Source: CAMCXE01 sp041179125 (GTDB lineage Bacteria > Pseudomonadota > Gammaproteobacteria > Pseudomonadales > Cellvibrionaceae). Taken from it: 7,842 nucleotides of DNA. The translations under genes were made by a program, and so were the position numbers. The stretch spans positions 1-7,842 of the forward strand of contig JBEGTZ010000260.1 of assembly GCA_041179125.1 (NCBI GenBank), read 5' to 3'. The notes under the pieces are model-generated. The model did no database searches, was not told the DNA's origin, and worked only from the letters and a program-made list of their open reading frames with translations. Below are positions 1 to 6,665 of this stretch, in pieces (the first letter of the stretch is position 1; every line of letters begins with the position of its first letter).

Positions 1-95
1 TAAATGACCGCCAGCGTACGAAAATAGCGAAGGGCAAATGCGAAAAGTGGATTTCCGGAACTGGCCTTATATCAAATAGGAATGTGGGGTGATCT

Positions 96-458
96 ATGGC
101 GCAGGTCATGTTAGTTGATGATTCGGCAGTAATGGTAAATGAGGTCTCCTCTTTTCTTAAGGGGCACGGTATTGATTCACTCATTGCGTGCAATGGGCTG
201 GAGGGGTTTTTATTGCTAAAAGAGAATCAAACAATCCCCTTGGCGATTGTAGACATCAACATGCCCGTGATGGACGGTTTGACAATGATCGAACGTGTGC
301 GGCAGGAGCTGCCTGACTGTACAACACAATTTATTATGCTCACCACAGAATTTGATCGCGGATCCAAAGAGCGCGGCAAAGATTTGGGTGTTAGGGGATG
401 GATAATAAAACCATTCAGAGGTGAAAGCGTCATTGGTACAATCAAAAAATTTATCTGA
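96..458 (+). CDS. Stand-alone CheY-like response regulator receiver
   Basis: This 120-residue protein is a single receiver domain with no output domain, the usual size for CheY-type proteins. The acidic pocket is D8-D9 (in LVDDS), the phospho-acceptor is D53 (in IVDINMPVMDG), the switch Thr is T83 (in MLTTE), and the conserved Lys is K105 (in GWIIKPF). W102 sits where CheY has its aromatic switch Tyr. The LTTE and GWIIKPF pattern resembles receivers of chemotaxis-like or Pil-Chp-like systems. It should be phosphorylated by a histidine kinase encoded elsewhere and then bind a partner protein. The next gene begins at or inside its 3' end, so the PAS-GGDEF-EAL protein is the obvious candidate partner or co-regulated target; that is inference. 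The start is ATG with a G-rich stretch (GGGGTGA, 86-92) just upstream, a weak and rather close ribosome site. Confidence 0.93.
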   Translation: MAQVMLVDDSAVMVNEVSSFLKGHGIDSLIACNGLEGFLLLKENQTIPLAIVDINMPVMDGLTMIERVRQELPDCTTQFIMLTTEFDRGSKERGKDLGVRGWIIKPFRGESVIGTIKKFI

Positions 459-459
459 T

Positions 460-2859
460 ATGGGACGCTCAATAGAGTCACTCCTGCATACATTACCAGT
501 CCCCATGATTATGTGTGATGAAGAAGGTATTGTGCTTGATATTAATTCAAGAGCGCAGGCTTTTCTGTCCGCGAATTCTCTGGGCGTACATTTAGATCAG
601 TTATTAGATTTCAGCCGCTCCGATTGGGTGGGGTGTAGAACCTTTGAAGATGTAGTAGAAGTAATGCGCACGAGAAGTGCTGAATTAAACGTAATTAGCC
701 TACCTTTTAACCACCCGCCGGTAAGTTATATAACCGCTGCATTTTCCTTTCTTGATCAAGGTGAAAACCGATGCATTTTGATTGGCCTAAATGACGTTAG
801 CGAGCGTTTTAATCTTATTAAAGCGTTTGAGCATCAACAAAACCTGCTGGACAATATATTATCAACCGCCACCGATGCCTTAGTGGTTTTTGATGATCGA
901 GGCTGTATTGAGCTTTTTAGCCCTGCGGCTGAAACCATGTTTGGCAGAACATCCACAGAAATGATTATTGACGATGTTTTTGTATTATTCGATGCTGAAT
1001 GCCACATAAAAATTAACACCGTTTTTAACCATTTGCGCTCCATTGATAGCACGGAAGAAATATTAGTTTTTGAAGATTTAACACCAGTCAACGCTCAGGG
1101 TATTGCATTTCCTGCCTCCATTACGTTTTCCCGCTCACAAAAAAGTGCCGATTCGCTTTATTTTATGGTTGTCTCGGATAAAAGTTTATTTCAACGCTTT
1201 ATCAACTCCGTTAATGACGCTTACATAAAAACCGATGGCAGTGGTTATATTATTGATGTAAACAACAAGGCCGAGGCGCTGTTCCATTATGATCGCCGCA
1301 CCCTGGTGAGCAAGCACATTAGCTTTTTAGGCATTCGGCGTGGCGATTCCGCTGAAGTGGTTAGCGATATCGCCTATTTAATTAACGGCAAAGGCGAAGA
1401 AGATTACATTGCCGCAGATAAACGCGGTGGAAATCTCATTTTAAATATGACGGCATGGCCCCAGGAAATTAATAGCGTTCGCCTGAATAATTTAATTATT
1501 AGGGATATAAGCCAAAAAAAATTGGCGGAAAAACAGCTTATTGTATCTGCCTTTACCGATTCATTAACCGGCCTTTCAAACCGAGCCAACTTTAATAAAG
1601 AATTGCTGGAACAGGTAAGAAACTGCGACATAACAGGAAAAAACTTTTATTTATTGGCCATTGATCTGGATAAATTCAAAGAGGTAAATGATGGGTTTGG
1701 GCATGATTATGGCGACGTATTGCTTAAAGCAGCGGCTAAACGGCTGCTTTCTTGCGTGCGCGACCATGATTTAGTGTCGCGCATGGGCGGGGATGAATTC
1801 ACCATTATATTGCGTGAAATAGAAACCGGCCCAGATGCATTAAAAGTAGCTCAGCGTATATTGCGCACATTTAGGCGGGAGTTCTCTATTAAGGAGAAAC
1901 GAATTTTTATATCCGCGAGCATCGGCATAGCTGCTTACCCACAGGATGCGCCCTCACCTGAAAAACTACTCAAATCTTCAGATATGGCAATGTATGCCGC
2001 AAAGCGTGCAGGAAAAGATGCCTGCCGTCAGTTCAACCAGGAAATGTACGTGGAGTACGAACGCAACAAACTCATAGAGCGTGCATTATTAAAAGCCATT
2101 GAAAATAATGAAATATCCCTGCACTACCAACCTAAAATTTCTTTTGGCAAAGGTGAGGTGGTGGGGTTTGAAGCGTTATTACGCTGGTCAAACCCTGAGC
2201 TGGGGTTTATTTCACCCTTAGAATTTATCCCCATTGCTGAAGAAATTGGTTATATCGTCGAATTAACTCGCTGGGTAATAGAGCAAGCGGTTCAGGCAAT
2301 GACACGCTGGAATATTAATGTTGATTATTGCAAAAACCGCGAATTAACTATGGCGGTTAATATTTCGGTTGACCACTTCAAACATGATTTATACGGCGAT
2401 TTAAAAAACATCTTGGACAACACCCAGTTTGACCCCGCCTTATTGGAGATAGAAATTACCGAAGGAACCCTGCTGAAGTCGGCCTCGGAGGTGATTAAAA
2501 TGCTCAATATGATTAGCGATTTAGGCGTGCATATTAGCATTGACGATTTTGGCACTGGGTATTCTTCATTACAGTATTTAAAAAGCTTCCATTTAGATAC
2601 CATTAAAATTGATCGCTCTTTTGTGCGCGATATTTATATCGACCCGCATAATTTGCTTATTGCGGAGTCCATTATTTCCATCGCCAAACGCATGAATTTA
2701 AACCTTGTGGCTGAAGGGGCTGAATCTTTAGACGAGGTGCGCTGCCTGGTGGCGCTGGGGTGTGATGTTTTCCAAGGTTATTTTTATTCCAAGCCACTCC
2801 CTGAGGCGAATGTACCTGACTTTCTTGGCGCTTTTAACGGGGTTTTAGGTTCGCAATAA
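460..2859 (+). CDS. PAS-PAS-PAS-GGDEF-EAL cyclic-di-GMP cyclase/phosphodiesterase
   Basis: This is a large cytoplasmic c-di-GMP enzyme with no membrane segment visible. Residues below are numbered from GTG 421; subtract 13 for ATG 460. Three PAS-like sensor domains cover about 20-130, 139-250 and 255-370. The GGDEF domain (about 374-540) has DSLTGLSNR (380-388), metal-ligand D415, an intact GGDEF at 456-460, and an RxxD inhibitory site (R447/D450) five residues upstream, as in PleD. The EAL domain (about 550-800) keeps E584 (EAL), N647, E678 (EITE), D708-D709 (DDFGTGYSS), K729, E765 and Q785 (QGY). Both activities are therefore plausible, with GGDEF subject to product feedback. The start is uncertain. 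ATG 460 lies one base after the receiver's stop and suggests translational coupling but has no Shine-Dalgarno. GTG 421 and TTG 433 overlap the receiver; TTG 433 has AGAGGTG about 10 bases upstream. The coding sequence is visibly more AT-rich than the dcw genes downstream. Confidence 0.93.
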   Translation: MGRSIESLLHTLPVPMIMCDEEGIVLDINSRAQAFLSANSLGVHLDQLLDFSRSDWVGCRTFEDVVEVMRTRSAELNVISLPFNHPPVSYITAAFSFLDQGENRCILIGLNDVSERFNLIKAFEHQQNLLDNILSTATDALVVFDDRGCIELFSPAAETMFGRTSTEMIIDDVFVLFDAECHIKINTVFNHLRSIDSTEEILVFEDLTPVNAQGIAFPASITFSRSQKSADSLYFMVVSDKSLFQRFINSVNDAYIKTDGSGYIIDVNNKAEALFHYDRRTLVSKHISFLGIRRGDSAEVVSDIAYLINGKGEEDYIAADKRGGNLILNMTAWPQEINSVRLNNLIIRDISQKKLAEKQLIVSAFTDSLTGLSNRANFNKELLEQVRNCDITGKNFYLLAIDLDKFKEVNDGFGHDYGDVLLKAAAKRLLSCVRDHDLVSRMGGDEFTIILREIETGPDALKVAQRILRTFRREFSIKEKRIFISASIGIAAYPQDAPSPEKLLKSSDMAMYAAKRAGKDACRQFNQEMYVEYERNKLIERALLKAIENNEISLHYQPKISFGKGEVVGFEALLRWSNPELGFISPLEFIPIAEEIGYIVELTRWVIEQAVQAMTRWNINVDYCKNRELTMAVNISVDHFKHDLYGDLKNILDNTQFDPALLEIEITEGTLLKSASEVIKMLNMISDLGVHISIDDFGTGYSSLQYLKSFHLDTIKIDRSFVRDIYIDPHNLLIAESIISIAKRMNLNLVAEGAESLDEVRCLVALGCDVFQGYFYSKPLPEANVPDFLGAFNGVLGSQ

Positions 2860-3153
2860 TTCTCCGTTCTTAGCTCCCTTGCACAATTATTCCCACCGAA
2901 AATATTTCTCTCCGCTACAACCTCGGTTCCCCTTTAGTTCAGTGACACGCCCTATCCCACGCGCCGGGAGGCAATTTACAACCACCCCTCAAAGTGCAAC
3001 AAATCCGAAGGCCTGTGGATTACGCCCCTGCGCATGAGAGTTCATCACTCGAAGTCCTAACGATATTGCCCCCTGCCCTGCCCGCCCAAACCACCCAAAC
3101 CACCCAAAGCGTGTACTAACTCCCGCGTGCCAAGCCCGTTCTACGCGCTCGCC
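2860..3153. other. Gene-free intergenic stretch before the dcw promoter
   Basis: I see no convincing gene on either strand. The longest + strand open stretch is 2946-3119; its first usable start, GTG 2994, gives 41 codons of low-complexity sequence with no ribosome site. I also found no clear hairpin plus T-tract after the GGDEF-EAL stop, so some read-through toward mraZ cannot be excluded. The notable content is the C-run and repeat block at 3069-3108, listed separately. Confidence 0.6.
3069..3108 (-). repeat. G-run array (potential G-quadruplex) with 9-bp tandem repeat
   Basis: The + strand has six runs of at least three C (3069-3073, 3076-3078, 3081-3083, 3085-3087, 3094-3096, 3103-3105). 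On the - strand these are six G-runs with loops of 6, 6, 1, 2 and 2 bases, which satisfies the usual G3+N1-7 quadruplex rule several times over. The right half is also three near-identical 9-bp units (CCGCCCAAA at 3082, then CCACCCAAA at 3091 and 3100). It sits about 45 bases upstream of the mraZ promoter -35 element. That it folds or has a regulatory role is inference. Confidence 0.6.
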
Positions 3154-3181
3154 TTGACTTTGCAGGGTTTCGACATATAGT
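3154..3181 (+). promoter_or_regulatory. Sigma-70 promoter of the dcw operon (Pmra)
   Basis: A near-consensus -35 TTGACT (3154-3159) and a -10 TATAGT (3176-3181) are separated by 16 bases. The predicted transcription start is about 3187-3190, giving a leader of about 60 bases before mraZ. It is the best promoter-like match in the gap. Its position directly upstream of the putative MraZ boxes is what the family model expects, since E. coli mraZ is autoregulated from the equivalent site. Confidence 0.75.
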
Positions 3182-3186
3182 GTAGC

Positions 3187-3226
3187 AAAGTGGTGAAAAG
3201 TGTTTTTTTGTGGAGCTTGGTGGGTT
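3187..3226 (+). promoter_or_regulatory. Putative MraZ-box operator, four 10-bp units
   Basis: Four consecutive 10-bp units read AAAGTGGTGA, AAAGTGTTTT, TTTGTGGAGC and TTGGTGGGTT, with GTG in the same place in each (3190, 3200, 3210, 3220). E. coli MraZ is known to bind TGGGN repeats separated by 5 bases, and mycoplasma MraZ binds AAAGTG-type repeats; both have this roughly one-helical-turn spacing. Only the last unit is a perfect TGGGN and the second is degenerate. The array starts at about the predicted transcription start, so bound MraZ would block initiation or promoter escape. Binding here is inferred. Confidence 0.65.
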
Positions 3227-3228
3227 TA

Positions 3229-3264
3229 ATGATCTCAATGGTGGGAATGGGTGTTTCAAGGTAG
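3229..3264 (+). other. Short leader ORF overlapping the mraZ start
   Basis: ATG 3229 opens an 11-codon frame (MISMVGMGVSR, stop TAG 3262-3264) that passes through the mraZ GTG start at 3251 in another frame. Two more in-frame ATGs occur at 3238 and 3247. GGTGGG sequences precede both ATG 3229 and the mraZ GTG. It might compete with, or feed ribosomes to, the weak GTG start. It may equally be chance; I have no evidence that it is translated. Confidence 0.25.
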
Positions 3265-3691
3265 TCACGCTATCAATATGGATGCGAAGGGGCGCATCGC
3301 GGTACCGGCCAAGTGTCGGGAATCCATCGCGTCTGTTTGTCAGGGCCGCGTGGTGCTTACGGCCCATACCCAAGACCGCTGCGTGTTGCTCTACCCGGAG
3401 CCGGAGTGGGAGCAAATTCTACCCAAAATCGAAGCCCTGCCGAGTTTTAACAAGGCCGCCCTGCGTGCGCAGCGGCTGCTAATTGGTTATGCCACCCCCC
3501 TGGAATTGGACGGGGCGGGGCGTTTGTTGATTCCCCCTACCCTGCGCGATTACGCGGGCCTGGATAAAAATTTGATGCTGGTGGGCTTGGGTAAAAAGTT
3601 TGAACTCTGGGATGAGGCGGCCTGGATCAACACGCTGGCCGAGGTGGGTGATGACGAATTACCCGCTGAAATGCTGAGCCTTTCCCTATGA
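3251..3691 (+). CDS. mraZ: Transcriptional regulator MraZ
   Basis: MraZ is the first gene of the dcw cluster in most bacteria and forms ring-shaped oligomers that bind DNA repeats in its own promoter. This 146-residue protein (E. coli about 152) has the two expected AbrB/SpoVT-like half-domains, each with the family DxxGR signature: D11-A-K-G-R15 followed by IAVPAKCRE, and D87-G-A-G-R91 followed by LLIPPTLRDYAGL. The start is GTG, chosen because the conserved N-terminus (MFQG...N.D.KGR) begins exactly here and the frame is closed upstream by TGA at 3230. The ribosome site is weak (GGTGG, 3240-3244). Its stop overlaps the rsmH start as ATGA (3688-3691), so the two are probably translationally coupled. 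The operator repeats just upstream fit autoregulation. Confidence 0.97.
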   Translation: MFQGSHAINMDAKGRIAVPAKCRESIASVCQGRVVLTAHTQDRCVLLYPEPEWEQILPKIEALPSFNKAALRAQRLLIGYATPLELDGAGRLLIPPTLRDYAGLDKNLMLVGLGKKFELWDEAAWINTLAEVGDDELPAEMLSLSL

Positions 3692-4641
3692 GCCAAGCAC
3701 TGCATTGTTCTGTTTTGCTACACGAATCGGTGGAGGCGTTGGTGTTGGACGCGGCGGGTATTTATATCGACGGCACCTTTGGGCGCGGCGGCCATAGCCA
3801 AGCCATTTTGCAACGCTTGGGGCCATCCGGGCGGTTGTTGGCGTTTGATAAAGACCCAGAAGCCATTGCTTACGGGCAGCAGCAGTTTGGAGGGGAAACG
3901 CGATTACAGCTCATTCACCAAAGTTTTGCGGATTTGGCGCGGGTGATTGAAGGCATGGGTTTGAGTGGCGCCATCAGCGGCGTGCTGCTGGATTTAGGCG
4001 TGTCATCGCCGCAATTGGACCAGCCCGAGCGCGGTTTTAGTTTTATGCAGGACGGCCCGCTGGATATGCGCATGGATACTACATCGGGCTTAAGTGCGGC
4101 GGCTTGGGTGAACAGTGCCAAAGAAACTGAGCTGACACAGGTGTTTTTTGATTTTGGTGAAGAGCGTTTTGCCCGCCGAATTGCCCGCGCCATTGTGGCC
4201 CGGCGCGAGAAAAAACCCTTCGAGCGCACCAAAGACTTAGCCGATGTGGTGGCCGCCGCGAACCCAAAATGGCAGCGGGATAAACACCCGGCCACACGGG
4301 TTTTTCAGGCCATACGCATTTTTATTAATAAAGAATTAGACGATTTACAGCAGGGTTTAACTGCGGCGTTTGAAGTGCTTAAACCCGGTGGCCGTTTGGC
4401 GGTAATTAGCTTCCACAGTTTGGAAGACCGCCTGGTGAAGCGTTTTTTTAAAGAGGGGGATAAAGGAGATGATTTTCCAAAGGGTTTGCCCGTGCGTGCC
4501 GATCAAATTAACCGCACCTTGGATTTAATTACCAAACCGATTAAAGCCTCAGAGGATGAATTAAAAAATAATATTCGTGCGCGCAGTGCGGTGTTGCGTG
4601 TGGCGGAAAAATTACCCGCACATAAAAACTCTAAACAATAA
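3688..4641 (+). CDS. rsmH: 16S rRNA (cytosine-1402-N4)-methyltransferase RsmH
   Basis: RsmH (formerly MraW) uses S-adenosylmethionine to add the N4-methyl group to C1402 of 16S rRNA, next to the P site. The protein has 317 residues (E. coli 313). Visible family motifs are the SAM-binding GTFGRGGHS (29-37), the acidic FDKD (53-56), LDLGVSSPQLD (101-111), RGFSF (115-119), DGPLDMRMD (122-130), and the C-terminal VISFHSLEDRLVKRFF. Everything expected is present and nothing is truncated. It starts inside the mraZ stop codon (ATGA) with no obvious Shine-Dalgarno of its own, which points to re-initiation by ribosomes finishing mraZ. The 3' third becomes more AT-rich than the 5' part. Confidence 0.98.
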   Translation: MSQALHCSVLLHESVEALVLDAAGIYIDGTFGRGGHSQAILQRLGPSGRLLAFDKDPEAIAYGQQQFGGETRLQLIHQSFADLARVIEGMGLSGAISGVLLDLGVSSPQLDQPERGFSFMQDGPLDMRMDTTSGLSAAAWVNSAKETELTQVFFDFGEERFARRIARAIVARREKKPFERTKDLADVVAAANPKWQRDKHPATRVFQAIRIFINKELDDLQQGLTAAFEVLKPGGRLAVISFHSLEDRLVKRFFKEGDKGDDFPKGLPVRADQINRTLDLITKPIKASEDELKNNIRARSAVLRVAEKLPAHKNSKQ

Positions 4642-4654
4642 AAAAGCATTAAAC

Positions 4655-4930
4655 ATGGGTCGATTTTTATTAGTGGCATTTTTGTGGTTGGCCTGCATGG
4701 CTTCTGCCCTGGCTGTGGTGCATCAATCACACCAAGCGCGCAAGGCTACAGCCAAACTGGAAAACACACGCCGCGAGTTAAATACATTACAGGTGGAATC
4801 GGGCCAGCTTTTATTAGAGAAAAGTTCTGTGGCGGCTTATGCGCGGGTGGAAAGCGTAGCTGGCGAACAATTAAACATGGTTAACCCCAGCAATGTGCGT
4901 TTTATTGCGTTACCTAAGGATGCGCTATGA
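4655..4930 (+). CDS. ftsL: Cell division protein FtsL
   Basis: FtsL is a small bitopic membrane protein that forms a complex with FtsB and FtsQ and helps activate FtsW-FtsI septal wall synthesis. The 91-residue reading from ATG 4655 has almost no cytoplasmic tail, one hydrophobic segment (about residues 4-23, FLLVAFLWLACMASALAVV), then a periplasmic coiled-coil-like helix rich in K/E/L/Q (about 30-65), and a C-terminal part containing GEQLNMVNPSNVRF, the usual FtsL tail pattern. The assignment rests on this topology and on position between rsmH and ftsI, because FtsL sequences are poorly conserved. A longer in-frame start (GTG 4577) would add 26 residues but overlap rsmH by 65 bases; I prefer ATG 4655, 13 bases after the rsmH stop, although its Shine-Dalgarno is weak. 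Short FtsL tails are also seen in pseudomonads. Confidence 0.9.
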   Translation: MGRFLLVAFLWLACMASALAVVHQSHQARKATAKLENTRRELNTLQVESGQLLLEKSSVAAYARVESVAGEQLNMVNPSNVRFIALPKDAL

Positions 4931-4965
4931 GTTTTTTGATGATTTTATTTAAGGAAAAAAGATGA
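4927..4965 (+). other. Bridging mini-ORF between ftsL and ftsI
   Basis: A 12-codon frame (MSFLMILFKEKR) starts at ATG 4927, overlapping the ftsL stop as ATGA (4927-4930). It ends at TGA 4963-4965, overlapping the ftsI ATG as ATGA (4962-4965). It spans the whole 31-base gap and contains the ftsI ribosome site. This geometry would let ribosomes pass from ftsL to ftsI by two re-initiation steps. Whether it is translated is unknown, and an open frame this short could be chance. Confidence 0.4.
4951..4955 (+). promoter_or_regulatory. Shine-Dalgarno of ftsI
   Basis: AAGGA lies 6 bases before the ftsI ATG (4962). It is the best ribosome site among the dcw genes here, since the others rely on overlap or weak sites. 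It also fixes the ftsI start. Confidence 0.75.
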
Positions 4966-6665
4966 TTCGTTTACTCGCCAAATGGCGGTTAACGCTGTTG
5001 TGCGCGCTGCTGGCTATTTTGCCTGTGGCGATGGTGTGGCATTTGGCGCATTTACAGGTGATGCCAGACCAAGAACGCGGTTATCTTTTTTTACAAAAAC
5101 AGGGCGATTCGCGTTCTATACGCCCTGAAAAAATCAACGCTTATCGCGGCATGATCACCGACCGCCATGGTGAATTATTAGCGGTAAGCACACCGGTGCA
5201 TTCTGTTTTTGTAAACCCCAAAAAAATAGAAACCAAAGACTTTGCGCGTTTGGCTAAAGCATTAAAAATATCGCTTGCAGATCTTGAGAAAAAAATCACC
5301 GCAGATCCCGACCGCCAATTTATTTACCTTGCGCGCAAATTGCCCCCTCAAGACGCCAAAGCTATTACAGAAATGGATATTCCTGGCGTGGGTATTGAAG
5401 AAGAATATGAGCGCTATTACCCCGCAGGCGATGTGGCGGCGCACTTGGTGGGGTTTACCAATATTGACGATAAGGGCCAGGAGGGCATGGAATTAGCGCT
5501 TAACGATTGGCTGACAGGTTCTGAAGGCGAAAAAAAAGTTATTAAAGATTTAAAAGGCAATGTGGTGAAAGAACTCGGCATTAAAAAAGCCGCTGTCACC
5601 GGTAGAGATGTGCAGCTAAGTATCGACCTGCGCGTGCAATATGCCGCGCATAAAGCGCTTAAAAAACAGGTGGAAGAGCGCGGGGCGTTATCCGGCAGTG
5701 TGGTGGTATTAAATGCTAAAACCGGTGAGGTATTAGCTATGGCGAACCAACCCAGTTTTAACCCCAACAACCGCACCAATGTGCCACTCAATAATATGCG
5801 TAACCGCTGCGCGATTGATTTGGTGGAGCCAGGTTCGACCATTAAACCGTTTACCGTGATGGCCGCTTTGGAAACAGGCCGTTATAAACCGGAAACTATT
5901 ATTAATACTCACCCAGGTTATTTACAGGTGGGCAGTAAAACCTTAAAGGACAAACACAATTTAGGCGCCATTGATTTAACCACCGTGATTCAAAAATCCA
6001 GCCAGATAGGCATTAGCAAATTGGCACTGGATTTAGAACCGCAATCGGTACGTGATTTATTGCATCGAAGTGGTTTTGGTGAAAGCACCAACGTGGGCTT
6101 CCCCGGCGAAAGCTCCGGTGTGCTGCCCGCCCACGCCAAATGGCAGCCCATTGAACGGGCCACCTTGGCGTTTGGTATGGGCATGAGCGCCACGCCGCTG
6201 CAATTGGCGCAAGCCTATTTAATGATCGCCAACCAAGGGCTGTTTCATAGGGTTTCGCTGTTGAAAAAAGACCCTAAAGCCTTGTTAGATCAAAAACCCG
6301 AGCAGGTGGTTTCTGCGAAGGTGGCAGGCCAAATGAATGAGATGCTCAAAGCCGTGGTGCAACCCGGCGGCACCGCCTACCGGGCGCGGTTGGAGTCTTA
6401 TACGTTTGCGGGCAAAACGGGCACGGCGCATAAAGTGGATGCCACCGGTTATGCCGAGAAAAAATACGTGGCCATTTTTGCCGGTATGGCACCTGCGGAT
6501 GACCCGGAGATTGTGTCGGTGGTGGTGATTAACGAGCCGACCATTGGCAGTTATTACGGCGGTGAGGTAGCAGCCCCGGTGTTTGCCAAGGTGGCGGACC
6601 AAACTCTGCGGCTGCTGAATGTGCCCCCGGCACTGCCGCGCCAAGTGGCGGCCAGCAGCCCATGA
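4962..6665 (+). CDS. ftsI: Peptidoglycan D,D-transpeptidase FtsI (PBP3)
   Basis: FtsI is the septal class B penicillin-binding protein; it cross-links peptidoglycan at the division site with the glycosyltransferase FtsW. The 567-residue protein (E. coli 588) has one N-terminal membrane anchor (about residues 9-30), then the PBP dimer domain with the family pattern RGMITDRHGELLAVS, and a transpeptidase domain from about 245 to 550. The catalytic motifs are S292-T-I-K295 (SxxK, in EPGSTIKPF) and K485-T-G-T (KTG, in FAGKTGTAHK). The middle SxN motif reads S346-S-Q348, where E. coli PBP3 has SSN; the context (KSSQIGISKLALDL) leaves no doubt about the alignment. The stop overlaps the murE start as ATGA. 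The 5' half is more AT-rich than the 3' half. Confidence 0.98.
   Translation: MIRLLAKWRLTLLCALLAILPVAMVWHLAHLQVMPDQERGYLFLQKQGDSRSIRPEKINAYRGMITDRHGELLAVSTPVHSVFVNPKKIETKDFARLAKALKISLADLEKKITADPDRQFIYLARKLPPQDAKAITEMDIPGVGIEEEYERYYPAGDVAAHLVGFTNIDDKGQEGMELALNDWLTGSEGEKKVIKDLKGNVVKELGIKKAAVTGRDVQLSIDLRVQYAAHKALKKQVEERGALSGSVVVLNAKTGEVLAMANQPSFNPNNRTNVPLNNMRNRCAIDLVEPGSTIKPFTVMAALETGRYKPETIINTHPGYLQVGSKTLKDKHNLGAIDLTTVIQKSSQIGISKLALDLEPQSVRDLLHRSGFGESTNVGFPGESSGVLPAHAKWQPIERATLAFGMGMSATPLQLAQAYLMIANQGLFHRVSLLKKDPKALLDQKPEQVVSAKVAGQMNEMLKAVVQPGGTAYRARLESYTFAGKTGTAHKVDATGYAEKKYVAIFAGMAPADDPEIVSVVVINEPTIGSYYGGEVAAPVFAKVADQTLRLLNVPPALPRQVAASSP

Noticed and set aside
3..92. Open frame ending in TGA at 90-92, three bases before the receiver start, possibly the tail of an upstream gene
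   Set aside because: Only 29 codons are visible and I recognise no family. The TAA at 1-3 in another frame could equally be the previous gene's stop.
2860..2960. Search for an intrinsic terminator after the GGDEF-EAL gene
   Set aside because: No stem followed by a T-tract was visible, only short imperfect complementarities.
2994..3119. 41-codon GTG-started frame in the intergenic region, encoding a QTTQTTQ tail
   Set aside because: It has no ribosome site and no recognisable domain, and its end is simply the 9-bp repeat translated.
3116..3415. 99-codon frame on the - strand covering the mraZ promoter and 5' end
   Set aside because: It overlaps the dcw promoter, the operator repeats and the well-supported mraZ coding sequence, and has no recognisable family.
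4577..4654. N-terminal extension of FtsL from GTG 4577
   Set aside because: It overlaps conserved rsmH coding by 65 bases. The peptide looks like an out-of-frame reading of rsmH, and the shorter form has a complete FtsL topology.
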